Notes: generated by a model from the letters alone, not told the origin. Positions 29,655 through 40,770 are shown, counted from the stretch's first letter. The stretch: DNA of 64,000 nucleotides from Selaginella moellendorffii (GCF_000143415.4 NW_003314282.1:1011374-1075373); one strand, 5' to 3'. Numbers and translations: made by a program.

Positions 29655-30975
29655 GGCTAAGTAGCACGTAGAAATTCACTCCATGCTCAGGATCCTTGTG
29701 GCAAGCAGCCAGCAGTGAGACCCAAGCAACACTCTCAGGCTTGAAGGGCATGTTATGGATAAGCTCCTCGGCCTTGTCCAACTCTTCAGCCCTTGCAAAT
29801 GTGTCAGCAAGCCCACAGTAGTGTTCTCCCGTAGGACTTTATAATCTGGGATCATCGACTGAAAGTAGTCCTCACCATGCTCAAGTGGCAGCATGCCACA
29901 AGCATGCTCATAAAGACGATGTGATCAGGCATTGTGCTCTCCTGGATGATCCTGTGAAAGGTTTCCAAGGCCTCAGTTACATGCCCGGTGGAAGCATACA
30001 TGGCCACCACTACAGTGCATGAGAGCAAGTCTCGCTTTGGCATTCTCTCAAACGAAACTCAAGCTTCCAAGAGGAGTCCCTTGTGAGCAAAACCCACCAC
30101 CATTGCCACCCATGCGATTGCATCACGCTCCTCGATCGCCTGGAAGAGGCTCATTGCTTCTTGGAGGTGGCCATTCCAGAGATAGGCCAAGAGGAGTGCT
30201 GATTCAATCAAAAATAAACTTTGCATTTTCACAATGGTTTCTAGAGGCAAGCATATGAATCATTGTCGTCCAAGAGATCTTGTCGCAGTGAGACATGTTT
30301 TGGATAGAATCCAGTGCCTCCTCCAAATGCGCAGTCGCAGCATATGCATAGAGCATGGAGTTCCAAGCAACCACGTCTTTGTTTGGCACCATCTCAAACA
30401 AAGCTTTAGCTTCTTCCACGCAGCCGTTAAATGCGTAGCCGTCCATCATAGCCGTAAATGCCGCCTCATTAAGATCCGGGGCATCTTCAAAGAGAATCTT
30501 TGCTTGGCATATTCTGTGATCATGGTCGCCCATGTTACTACATTCCTTGTGGGCATTCTATGGTTCTGGCAGTGGCCTATCATGGCCGTCCAACGTCCTT
30601 TTGGGGCAGATTATCGAACACCTCACTCACGCGTGAGAGATGCCCGTTATGGGCATATGCCATGATCATGGCGGAGATTGCTCCGGCAAGGACCGCCTCT
30701 GCCTTGCCGAGATTGCCACTCTGCGAGTACATCTCGATCATCGTGCTCCAGGTGATGGAATTCTTTGGCAGGGATGCGATCGAAGAGCTGCTTGGCGCGC
30801 TGCACGTCCCCGGCCGAGATATCTGGACGAGGAGATTTCGCAGGAATACGCTGTTATTGTGGTCGCTGTGAAGGATCTGGGCGTGGATCCGGCGGGCATC
30901 GCTGGGATTGTCGCAAGATCTGACGAGGGCGGGAAGCTCTTGGACTCGCATCGCATCATGATGATGGGGACGTCC
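29655..30975 (-). pseudogene. PPR protein pseudogene, copy 1
   Basis: Plant PLS-type pentatricopeptide repeats are read on the minus strand in several frames: LVRSCDNPSDARRIHAQILH (N-terminus), NSITWSTMIEMYSQSGNLGK, FTAMMDGYAFNGCVEEAKAL, DVVAWNSMLYAYAATAHLEE, ISWTTMIHMLASRNHCENA, IVFMSMLVACCHL and an E-motif-like end. PPR proteins bind organelle RNA, often for editing. Frame breaks and deletions (compare 41.65-43.3 kb) show it is decayed. No DYW domain is visible downstream. Confidence 0.8.
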
Positions 30976-31084
30976 GAGGTTCAAGTCCTGGCAGGTTCTA
31001 AGCTTCCAGCCACGAAGTTTTCATGGCACGCGGCTATAACTCATCCCCCATCGTGCAGCCGCACTCCAAATGCTGGAGGTAATC

Positions 31085-31790
31085 GCAATTGGGCACGCTC
31101 GTTAGAAACACAATTAATTTCATTTTTTCTTGTAGCTTGGATGGATTTCTCTTGCTGCGAGTTCAGCAAGTTGTCCAACGAATGACTTGTTTGTCTTTGC
31201 AAATCCCACCAGGCCTGATGCATTGAGAATTCCCAGCAATCTCGTGCTTTCTCGACCACATCCAAGTGAGATTCTGAGGCTTTAATTGCCTCTAGTTTTA
31301 CGTGGAGTTTTCATGGTTACAGCCATCTCACCAGCTGAGGAGTATTTGGGGCTGTAAGAAACATTATATAAGCATGTCGTGGAACCCACTGCTGAAGATC
31401 CGCAAGCGTTTGTGGAGAAAGCAGGGGACGTCGAGCAGAAAGGAGAGGTGCAAGGAATAGATGTGGATGATACCGATGACAGAGGGGTTCGTTTGTGGAA
31501 ACATTGCAATCGATGCAAGGAGAGCACGCACAGCCCAGAAGAATTCCGAGTTAAGATGGTGAAGTTGTGCTGCATAGGAGGAGTTCCCAAATTGAGATTC
31601 ATGGCGAAGTTGCAGCCGTTATCTACATACAAACTCGGGTGGAGTTCGCTGGAGTTCGTCTTTGCTTCCAGGCGGCAACTCCCATCTCGAAGAATAACAT
31701 TGGCAAACCCTAAAGGAGCAGCCTTGGCACTAAATTCCCAAATGCACACAAGAGCCAGTAGGAAACAAAGCACAGACCGACGAACTAGCT
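31085..31790 (-). pseudogene. Subfamily-2 protease, N-terminal fragment
   Basis: The minus strand gives VLCFLLALVCIWEFSAKAAP (signal peptide), NFAMNLNLGTPPMQHNFTIL, SSVSSTSIPCTSPFCSTSPA, SAVGSTTCLYNVSYSPKYSS and GEMAVTMKTPRKTRGN. A short piece then encodes GFAKTNKSF-like sequence before a junction near 31185 with the upstream region of the PPR relic. The first active-site region reads TRNSSG, with no catalytic Asp. The rest of the gene is missing. Confidence 0.75.
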
Positions 31791-31930
31791 AGACTGAGAG
31801 ACTCAGTGAGGTTGATATATCAACAGTTTTCATAAACATCATCCAGTAAAAGATAAGACCTAACACTTAAAATTATTTCGGTTTACCTTTTACCAATATA
31901 AAACCATAGCATGGCAAAACCTACATAGCT

Positions 31931-32464
31931 ATGGCAAGGGCAAAGAAGGCGGCCACTGCACCGAAGTTAGCCAAGTCACAGAGAGACAAGAAAAATGGCT
32001 GGATTGAGCCAAAGGTTACAGTATCTAGTGAAAAGGCCTTGTCCTCAGCTCTAGTTAACAAGGAAAATGAGATTGTTGGCAAGAAGAAGACTGACGATTT
32101 CGTGCTAGTCTCGAATCCATGGTCAGTGCTTAGATTGAACATCGATATGGATAGCAAGAAACAAGCGTCGGTGGCTCATGAAGCGATCATCAAAAAGGAC
32201 AAGCAAAACTCAGCAACGCCACCATCAAAGAACGGTGAGCTGGATCATGCCAATTTGAAGAGAAAGAAGAAGCACTCTAAGAAATCATCAAGCGCTGCCC
32301 TGGAGAACAAGGATGAATCTGATGCCAGGAAAATCGAATTGGAACGTGAGGAAGTGGTTGAGGAAACGGCCTTGAAAGAAGAAAGAGTGGTCGATCAGAG
32401 CTCGGGACTCTTGATCGTAGTGACTCTTTTAGTTATTGCTATCTTGTTCTTCATGCTAATGTGA
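31931..32464 (+). CDS. Lysine-rich tail-anchored membrane protein, unknown function
   Basis: An intact single-exon frame of 177 residues. The N-terminus is very basic (MARAKKAATAPKLAKSQRDK). The middle is hydrophilic, with NPWSVLRLNIDMDSKK and KRKKKHSKKSSS (nuclear-signal-like or membrane-proximal basic runs), followed by an acidic helix (ELEREEVVEETALKEERVV). The C-terminus is one hydrophobic segment (LLIVVTLLVIAILFFMLM) that ends the protein, so a tail-anchored topology in ER, mitochondrial or plastid outer membrane is likely. I do not recognise a family. A broken copy lies at 26395-26700 and a scrap at 40045-40076. Preservation here while the neighbours decay argues it is real. Confidence 0.7.
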   Translation: MARAKKAATAPKLAKSQRDKKNGWIEPKVTVSSEKALSSALVNKENEIVGKKKTDDFVLVSNPWSVLRLNIDMDSKKQASVAHEAIIKKDKQNSATPPSKNGELDHANLKRKKKHSKKSSSAALENKDESDARKIELEREEVVEETALKEERVVDQSSGLLIVVTLLVIAILFFMLM

Positions 32465-32784
32465 AACAAGGTTTTCCTTTTGGTTTGATAACAAGTACAT
32501 CCAACGGCCACGATTGCTTTAGGGTTCTAGCTTGTGGGCGGCTAATCTTTTGGTGCTCTTCCACTAAACGCATAAACGAATTCTAGGTCGATTCGATCGG
32601 GTCTAGGGAAATTTCGATCGCGCATGCGGCCGGATTCTCCCTTCGCGCATCCAAATCGAGCGAAATTCCGCACTTCGCGTCTAGCTAGAGCCAGGACAAT
32701 CTCATCGAGAGCCGTGTTTTTTAGAATGTGCCAGGCATATTCGATCTTTATGATTCGTTTTTTGAATATTGGCATATTCGACAC
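32465..32784. repeat. Intergenic duplicate of 26700-27000
   Basis: Same content as the other copy: ATCCAACGGC at 32499-32508, TTCGATCGGGTCTAGGG, and the VDAC-promoter piece GAATGTGCCAGGCATATTCG at about 32725. No gene is seen. Confidence 0.8.
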
Positions 32785-33965
32785 TTTCTAGATTGTGAGC
32801 AAAAAATGCTCCAAGTCATATTCCACGGTCAAGTCGAGCTGCTGGTACGTCCCTATGACATTCAGGTACAGTCCAACGCTGTCAGACAGCCCGATTGCCA
32901 TGCAAATGGTATTGTTCACGTTGCCTGAATCATCAAGCAAAAACCATGGTGGCACTTCGATTCGAGCACCGGCACCGCCCAAGAAGTGATAAGAGAGGGG
33001 CTGCTGGTGGAGGAAAGTGATGTTGTGGCAAAGCTCCAGGCCAAGAGCATTTGCGATGCTGCTTGATACTTCCACCAGATTGGTGGTGTAGTTTCTTATT
33101 GCTTGTACCAGCTGAGTGTAGAAATCCGATGCCAAGTAGCTCAAAAAGGTGGTGGTGGCAATGACTGTTCCACTGGAAAGAAGTCCCTGAATTGGACTTG
33201 AAACTTGTTATTGTCGATAGAAATGGTAGCTAAGTTGATGAAGTAGAGCTCGGCTGCTTGTGGGTTTGTGATCATGGAGGTGTAGGCCATGGACGAAGAA
33301 ATGGAGGCGTTCCTGAGCTTGTAGTTCCCAATTACAAGCTTTCCACGGAAAGTATGCTAGGGCAAACAGTAGATAAACTTGCTCCTGTGCTCAATTGCCC
33401 TATGAATGACACGTTACTGTCAAGGAGTTCGAGCAGCCCCCCACTGTCGCGGCCACAACCCAAGGACAAGTTGGCCGCCACCTTTTGGTTTCGTACGGAA
33501 TCCATTGTTGCAATGTCGCTGACCAAGTCATCAGCCGAGGAGAAGTTAGTAGCGTACGATGTGTTGTATGAGCAAGGGGAGGATGGTCCACAGCTCGTAG
33601 AAATGGCACTGAATGCTGAGCACGAAGAAGCTTGGTGTGAGAAGTTGACAAACCTGGCTGGAAGAGAGATGCGGTGGTGCAATTGATTGCACAGGACGAG
33701 GAGCATGCCACCCAAGAAAACCCGGAGTCCACCACGAGAGTGAAGTTGAGCGGCTGAGGTGGAGTTCCCAATCTGAGATCCATGGCGAAATTGAGTGCAC
33801 CATCGAGAAAGAAGCTGGCTTCCAAGGTTTGACTGCTTTTGCGAGAAGAGGGCAAAAACAGGCTAGTGTTGACAATTGGCGTCCTGTTGTGCGGGAAGAG
33901 ACCACCAGCACGGTTGGGATGTGGAATCCTTGCACGCTGTCCTTGAATGCATCCTGCAAAAGCTA
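32785..33965 (-). pseudogene. Subfamily-1 protease pseudogene, split by the hAT element
   Basis: The minus strand shows AGCIQGQRARIPHPNRA, NFAMDLRLGTPPQPLNFTL, VVDSGFSWVACSSSCAINC, SDIATMDSVRNQKVAANLSL, GCGRDSGGLLELL, then YLASDFYTQLVQAIRNYTTN and LNVIGTYQQLDLTVEYDLE. Small deletions and frame changes break the reading frame. The hAT transposon begins at 33974, inside the signal-peptide codons. The remaining 5' part of the gene resumes at 38257 with its TATA box near 38320. Confidence 0.85.
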
Positions 33966-34171
33966 CCAACAAGCATAGTTACAAACACGGCCGGGATCCC
34001 AGCCTGTTTCATGAACACAGCCATGGTTCATGTTCCCACGGCCAGTGTTCATGAACAGAGTATACTGTTGCGAACACAGGCCGTGATCCCGGCCATGGTT
34101 GCCAGGATCATGGCCCATGTTTGTTTGATTCATGCACGCAACAATCTAGGGTAAGCTCTTGATCTTGTTTG

Positions 34172-34330
34172 CCACCACTGCCACGGCCGATTCTGGCAGT
34201 GCCACAGCTGCTGCTGCCACTGCTGATTCTGGCAGTGCCACAGCTGCTGCTGCCACTGCTGATTCTGGCAGTGCCACAGCCGCTGCTGCCACTGCTGATT
34301 CTGGCAGTGCCACAGCCACCTCCGCCTCTC
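34172..34330 (+). repeat. 36-bp tandem repeat in the hAT 5' region
   Basis: About four units of a 36-bp motif containing CACTGCTGATTCTGGCAGTG and GCTGCTGC. The core CACTGC-TGATTCTG-GCAGTG is itself an imperfect palindrome. It lies between the left terminal repeat and the transposase. Confidence 0.85.
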
Positions 34331-35385
34331 CATTTGCCACGGATTGAGAGGCGCTTCATCTGCCCTCCTGCTGCCAAGCATGGCACAGCAATCTAGCATC
34401 TGCAGGGGCGAATCACAGTGGTGGGATGATGTAAGTGTGCTTAGGGGGCACCACAAACTGTAGTCATGCAAATATTGCACAATGGTGAACAAGCTTAATG
34501 GTGTTGATTGTGTGCAAGCTTATCTATTGGGAAAAGGCCTAGGCAGCAGGGATATTGTGAGTTGCCCCCTTATCCCAGGTAACAAGAAGGTAGAGTTGGT
34601 TAATGTGCAAAAGGTTATTGATTTTGAAATATGTAAAAGGGGGAAGAAATGGTTGAATGTAGAACTTTCAGTGCTAGTGGTATTATCCCAAGCAAGTGGA
34701 AGTGATTGTCTTTACTTGTTGTTTAGCAAGAAGAGCCAAGTCCATATTGTAGATTTAATGAATCCATAATGGAAGAGTTGAGTTGATGCAGTGATTAGAA
34801 GATTTTTCTAGAATGAACATATTCCATTTATGAAGGCTTGATCCCCTTACTTCCTCAACATAATCCAGGAAGTTGCCAGGCATAGTGTGCATTATGCACC
34901 ACTAAAATATAATGATCTTCGGAAGAAGCTTTTATTGAAAGAGAAGGGATTCATTGATGTTGAGATGGCATCCATGAAGAAGCAGTAAGAGCAGAGAGGT
35001 GTAACCATAGGCAGATAGGAGGAATTGGCATATTATAAGATTTGTGGTATATAGTCAAGGATGGTAGCTTTTTTGAAGGTTATCAATATTTCCTCAACAG
35101 GAAAAATAGTTGAGAATATTTTTGTGTTGTTGGGAAGAAGGCATTAGCATTGTGGGTGCAAAGAATATTATTATGGTTATAACAAATAGGGAAAATGTGA
35201 ATAGAGTAGCAACAATAATGCAAAGGTACCTAAAGATTCAATTGGCAACATATTTTGCCCATTGTTTGAACAATGCCTTAAAAGACTTCAGTGAACTTTC
35301 ATGGATGGTAATGCTTCTAGAGCAAGAAAAGGCTTTGGTGAACTTTGTCAGGAACCACTTTCATATGGTGGCACTATTAGCAAAG

Positions 35386-37136
35386 TGTAAATGACTAATT
35401 TTTCCATTTTATTTTAATCATTTAACCACACCTCCAACCACTTGAAGGAGTCTCATTCACAAACTCCATAAGTTCAATTTTGGATTTGGGATTTGCTAAC
35501 CTTGAAAATGGCATCTATGCCACTCAACCTTTGCACTTGGTCCAAGTGCTCCACATGTCTAGTCCCATGATCAACACCCTAAGGTACCACCAACATACCA
35601 GCTTATTACGCTAAAACTATGCTCATTCACCTTGGTCATACTGGTGGTCTAACACCACTTGCATTGCTATCCCGTCTCTCAAAGACTGGGCCATTTGTCC
35701 ATGAGTAACCATCCAAGATCCACTCCTTAGCATCCTTAAGATGCCTACATATATGGGGAATAACCTTCCCCAATATCCCTTTTACAATCCTCACTAAGTC
35801 CTTTTTCTGTCCATGGCCGTGTTTGCTAACATTGGCACTGGGACAAGGCCCACAAGCCTGACCACTAAGTTCCACTGTCCTTTAGGATTTCCTTGCCACA
35901 TGATCGTATCCTTGGTCACTACAACAGAGGACCATTCCTCTTCCTTTCCATAGTCTAGGACTTTGGGACAACATTTCAGAACACCATGGCCTTACACAAG
36001 CCTCATGGGTACTTTCCCCACCTTCTGCCTTTGGGTGCTTTAGCCATGGGCTTAGAGCAAGGTTCTGTTGAGCCATGCTAGGTATCCAAGTAGGTAGTGC
36101 CACCTATGCTTGGATTGGGAGCATCGACCATTTGATCTCTTGGGGGAACTAAAGTCAGCTTTTAAACAATTCACCAAGCTACCCTGCTTGTTGGTCCATA
36201 TTCACTCTAGCTTTGGACTCCCATTGGTTATCTTATCACCCAACATCTGAGTACAACCTTCCTAGGCCAAATTGGCTCCACTAGGATCCAACCCTCACAC
36301 TCTCCCTACTATACTTTTGGAACCCCTTATAGCTCCCCCCCCCCCTGTGGGGGACAATTGCTTTGGGCTTTCACCCAATAGTCTGTATTAGTAATCAAAC
36401 TCAAACTCGAACTTGGACTTAGACTCGGACTCGGACTTGGTCTCAGTCTCGGTCTTGGCCTCGGACTCGAACTCAGTCTTGGTCTCAGTTCCATCTCAAA
36501 CTCCATCTCGGGTCCATCTCGGGTCCATCTCGGGTCCATCCCGAACTCCATCTCAGGTCCATCTCAGACTCCATCTCGGGTCCATCTCGGACTCCATCTC
36601 AGGTCCATCTCAGACTCCATCTCAAACTCCGTCTTAGGTCCATCTTGAACTCCATCTCGGACTCCATCTCGGACTCCATCTTGGGTCCATCTCGGGTCCA
36701 TCTAGGACTCCATCTCGGACTCCATCTTAAGTCTATCTCAGACTCCATCTCGGGTCCATCTCGGACTCCATTTTAGTCTCCATCTTGGGTCCATCTTGGA
36801 CTCCATCTCGAGTCCATCTCGGACTCCATCTCAGACTCCATATTGGGTCCATCTTGGATTCTATCTTAGGTCCATCTCGGACTCTATCTCGGGTCCATCT
36901 CGAACTCCTCCATGTGTCATATGTTAGTCCTCTTATGTCCTTTTTCTAGAGACTCACTTATTACTCGCTTTATACTTGTTTTTTGAGCACTTCGTTGGGA
37001 GTTCCACTCCCGCTCTTGACCTTTCAAGTTGAAGCTTTTAGTCCAAACGTGTTATGCTTGTTTGGCTTTCACTTTGGCCACTACCACATGGCACCCTTTT
37101 GGCTCCGTTTTGGGGCTTAGGGATTTGTGTCTCACA
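35386..37136 (-). mobile_element. Solo LTR inserted in the hAT transposase
   Basis: It begins TGTAAATGACTAATTTTTCC and ends TTGTGTCTCACA, the same ends as the two LTRs at 48975-50673 and 54737-56434. The 5 bases CAAAG flank both sides (35381-35385 and 37137-37141), a proper target duplication. Its length of 1751 bp includes the GACTCCATCTCGG minisatellite (about 36420-36910). No internal region is left, so it arose by LTR-LTR recombination. In element orientation it is on the minus strand. Confidence 0.93.
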
Positions 37137-37240
37137 CAAAGTTTACTCATAAGCGAATGCTATGCTATTGTGATACAAAGTTTTACTACAACTTCATTAT
37201 GATGGAGAGGCTAGTGGAGCTCTAGGATGCTCTACAATAG

Positions 37241-38038
37241 ATGTTTGTATACCCTACGTATAGAGCAAGGCTTGAGTCAAAGATGAGAGCAGGTAGAGAT
37301 CGTTATGAAACTGTTTTTGATGACCATTTTTGGGAACAGGTTAAGGACATGTTAGAGGTGTATGAGGATGTTATGCTACTACTTTATCTTGTGGACAGTG
37401 ATATACTTGCAATTGGAAAAATATATGAGTGTATGAACAGGTTTGATGCAAGTTTAGAGGAAGGACGGTCAGATTATAGTAGGTATATGGAACTTCATTA
37501 GATCATGTTTAACCGGTGGCATGAAAATCACTCGCTCATGCACTTGGTGGCATATATGCTAGACCCCAAGTTTCAAGAGCATAAAAAGCATGCCAACAAA
37601 GAAGTTATGAAGGATTGGAATGCTTATCTATTGGCCATGTTTACATCTAGTGAGAGGGACGTGATACGAGATGAACTTTTAATTTACAAGAGGATAGGAA
37701 GCATTTTCAACTCGATTGATGCTAAATCTGATCGCACTAAGAAGGGAGCTGTATGTTGGTGGGAGGACTATAGTTATGAAATTCCAGTTCTTCAAAAGTT
37801 GGCCATTCAAATTCTAAGCCAGGCATGCTTGTCATCCTCGGTGGAGAGATTATTCAACACTTTCGAGCATGTGTCTTCAAAAAAGAAAAACAAACTTATT
37901 GTGGATAGGACAACAGATTTGGTTTTCGTGGTTTGCAATAGCAAATTGTTAACTTGCAAAAATGACTGTAACTACGACAAATTTGTGAGGTACAAAGTAT
38001 TAGAGATAGTTCTTCATCTAGAAGACGAGCTTGAGTAG
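37241..38038 (+). pseudogene. hAT transposase C-terminal half
   Basis: Two frames separated by one stop (TAG at 37500). The first carries DDHFWEQVKDMLEVYEDVM and the second MHLVAYMLDPKF, WWEDYSYEIPVLQKLAIQIL and SVERLFNTFEHVSSKKKNKL. The W-W-E..Y..P.L...A..IL and S..ER.FS/N-type core is the hAT dimerisation domain. An acidic tail follows (LHLEDELE). It belongs to the element at 33974-38248 and is separated from its N-terminal half by the solo LTR. Confidence 0.92.
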
Positions 38039-38420
38039 GAAGATGGAGATGATGTTGAAGATTGTGAGGTTGAAGATAATGATGACTTGTAGGATGTTTG
38101 AGTATAATAAAAGTAGCATATTCCAAGAATAAAAAAGAATATTCTTAGAATATTCGCTAGAATATTCATGAGCCATATCATGTTCTGTGGTCGGGTTCCT
38201 GAAATCTAAAGCTCATGTTCGTGTTCCATGTTCATGTTTGTAACTATGCCAACAAGAGCACAATTGCTACACAAAGAGCTCCTCATTTGAAAACTAGCAA
38301 ATTGCAAAGATAAAGAAGCTATATATATCTCGAGTTTACAAATCAATCCAGACTGAATTTACTATGTTGACGCAGTTTGTATAGTAAACTTGACAAGATA
38401 AAGTTTTGAAGGTGTCTTAC

Positions 38421-39830
38421 TTAAACAAGCAGGAGATACGTCAGGAGAGGAAGAAAAGAAAACATTTGAGTTGTAGAAGATTTCCACACGAAGATGTATG
38501 TAAAACCAGAAGAAGTGTCAAGGTTCATGCTGACATTGCATCCTGCTGTTCCAAATCCAATCTCCTGCTTTTCCAAATCAAACTCCACTGCCACATCCAG
38601 CTGCTGGTAGGTTCCTATAACATTCAGTGAGAACCCCACCTTTTGCGAGTCTCCAACAGCCAAGCATACAGTAGCATTTTCAGCATCATCATCTAGCAGA
38701 AACCATGTCCGAAATTCAACCTGTGTGCCATTCTCAAAGTGATAAGTCAGAGTTTGTGGTGGTGGTGTGTCACCATTTACAGAAACATTGTAGCAAATAT
38801 CATTGCCAAGCAGTGCTGCAGTTTTGTTGCTCGATACTTTAGTAAGGTTGGAGTTGAGGTTTTGTATGGCTTGCACAAGAGGGGTGTAGGAATCTGGTGT
38901 GAAATAGCTGAATGCAAACGTTGAATCAATGATCGTTCCTCCAGTTCCATCGGCAAGAATGCCTTGCACCAGAAAAGTCAACATGTCGTTGATACTTATG
39001 GATCTCAAGCCGATGTAATACAACGCAGTGGAAATTGGATTTACGATCATTGGAGTGTAAGAAAGAGAGGAGTTCGATGATATCTTATAATTTCCGAACA
39101 CGATTTTGCCACTAAACGTATCAGATGGAGCACAATAGATAAACTTGCCTGTATAGTCCATTTCAGCAAGTTGTCCGATGAATGACTTGTTTGTCTTTGC
39201 AAATCCCACCAGGCCTGATGTACTGAGAATTCCCAGCAATCTCGTGCTTTGTCGACCACATCCAAGTGACATTCTAAGGCTTTTATTGCCTCTAGTTTTA
39301 CGTGGAGCTTTCATGGTTACAACATCACTAGCCATCTCACCAGCTGAGGAGTACCTGGGGCTGTAAGAAGCATTATATAAGCAAGTCGTGGAACCCACTG
39401 CTGAAGATCCACAAGAGTTTGTGGAGAAACCAGGGGATGTCGAGCAGAAAGGAGAGGTGCAAGGAATTCTACTTTAAGATGTGGATGATGCCGATGAAAA
39501 GAGGGGTTCGTTTGTGGAAACATTGCAATCGATGCAAGGAGAGCAAGCAGCCCAGAAGAATTCCGAGTTAAGTGCCATGGTGAAGTTGTGCTGCATAGGA
39601 GGAGTTCCCAAATTGACATTCATGGCGAAGTTGAGGCCGTTATCTGGAGTTCGTCTTCGCTTCCAGGCGGCAACTCCCATCTCGAATCCCTCTTCTATCG
39701 CAACTTTCAAGACCGTTCTTGCAATAACATTGGCCAACCCTAAAGGAGCAGCCTCGACGTGAGGACGACTAAATTCCCAAATGCACACAAGAGCCAGTAG
39801 GAAACAAAGCACAGACCGACACCTCTCCAT
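38421..39830 (-). pseudogene. Nepenthesin-like protease, subfamily 2, nearly complete with one frameshift
   Basis: From the ATG at 39830: signal peptide MERCRSVLCFLLALVCIWEF, NFAMNVNLGTPPMQHNFTMA, then LNSEFFW where the active-site D-T/S-G should be (N-S-E). One frame change with a stop near 39475 separates this from an otherwise open 325-residue part (STTCLYNASYSPRYSSAGEM, SLGCGRQSTRLLGIL, GFAKTNKSFIGQLAEMDY, GTIIDSTFAFSYF, LNVIGTYQQLDVAVEFDLE, hydrophobic end). The second active site is D-S-T. The missing first Asp means it could not be an active protease even if the frame were whole. A TATATATT box lies at about 39900. The frameshift could be an assembly error. Confidence 0.8.
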
Positions 39831-39939
39831 GGAGGATTGAGAAACTCTTGGAAGATTGGAAAAACTAGATTGAGAAACTCTTGAGGCAAGATTGAGGCAA
39901 TATATATTTGATGACATATCTGACTCTTTCAATCAATAT

Positions 39940-40076
39940 ATGTAACAACAGTTTTCATAAACATCATCCTTTTTGTAAAAGATAAGACCGATTGATCTGG
40001 ACACTTTAAAATATTTCAGTTTACCTTTTACCAATATAAAAACGGGCAAAACAAATGGCTGGATTGAGACAAACGT
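39940..40076. repeat. Flank shared with 31830-31990 plus scrap of orphan gene
   Basis: TTTCATAAACATCATCC and TTACCTTTTACCAATATAAAA match 31830-31905. They are followed at 40050 by ATGGCTGGATTGAGACAAACG, a remnant of the orphan gene (ATGGCTGGATTGAGCCAAAGG at 31995), cut off after about 30 bp by a protease fragment. Confidence 0.7.
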
Positions 40077-40770
40077 TATGACAAGATAAAGTTTTGAAGG
40101 TGTCTTAAACAAGCAGGAGATACGTCAGGAGAGGAAGAAAAGAAAACAATTGAGTTGTAGAAGATTTCCACACAAAGATGTATGTCCAAGCACACAGTCG
40201 CATTTTCAGCATATTCATCTAGCAGAAAACATGTCTGAAATTCAACCTGTATCCCATCGTCTAAGTGATAAGTTGGAGTTTGTGGTGGTGGTGTGTCACC
40301 ATTTACAGAAACATTGTAGCAAATCATTGCCGAGCAGTGCTGCAGTTCCTTTGCTCGATACTTGAGTGACGTTCCCGGTTTGAGATCCATAAGTATCACG
40401 TTGAATTTTCCAGTGCAAGGCATTCTTGCAGATGGAACTGGAGGAATGATCATTGATTCAACGTTTGCATTCAGCTATTTCACACCAGATTCCTACACCC
40501 CTCTTGTGCAAGCCATGCAAAACCTCAACTCTAATTTGGATTTACTAATGGCTCGACTAATTGGCTTATCCTTTTAGTGTGGCTCGTCCAGAATGGTACA
40601 GGTAAGCCTTCATTGATTTTCGCCCAACCAATCGTCCACCCCAAGATGGGGACGGACGAGCCCAGTTATGGGAAGTAGTTTGGATATGAAAAGCAAGTTA
40701 ATCTATTTTGATGCGTTTAGTGGCAAAATCGTGCTTGGGAACTATAAGAAATCAGGGATTTTGAGAGGCT
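40076..40770. pseudogene. Subfamily-2 protease fragment with internal inversion
   Basis: Bases 40076-40365 are antisense (minus strand: YNVSVNGDTPPPQTPTYHL, QVEFQTCFLLDEYAENATV). From about 40370 the plus strand carries the sense sequence LRSISI, LNFPVQGILADGTGGMIIDS, FAFSYFTPDSYTPLVQA, NLNSNL, and further on SKLIYFDAFSGKIVLGNYK. The sister copy at 28134-28690 is collinear on one strand, so the middle of this copy was flipped after duplication. Confidence 0.8.

Larger units (their letters stand above)
33974..38248 (+). mobile_element. hAT transposon with 8-bp target duplication
   Basis: Terminal inverted repeats CATAGTTACAAAC (33974) and GTTTGTAACTATG (ending 38248) are flanked by a perfect 8-bp duplication CCAACAAG (33966-33973 and 38249-38256), diagnostic of hAT insertion. 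Without the element the flanks rejoin to match the other protease copies. The transposase is readable on the plus strand: a BED-finger-like start (CKYC...GSRDIVSC, 34460-34570), a DUF659-like middle (34800-35390, NIIQEVARHSVHY, IIMVITNRENVN, AHCLNNALKDFSELSW) and the hAT C-terminal dimerisation domain. Stops and a solo LTR insertion at 35386 make it dead. Total length is 4275 bp. Confidence 0.95.

Noticed and set aside
34146-34396. Open frames of Ala/Val/Ser repeats
   Set aside because: Product of the 36-bp tandem repeat read in several frames inside the hAT element; not part of the transposase.
36420-36910. CRISPR-like array
   Set aside because: The units are contiguous degenerate 11-12-mers without spacers, in a plant LTR.
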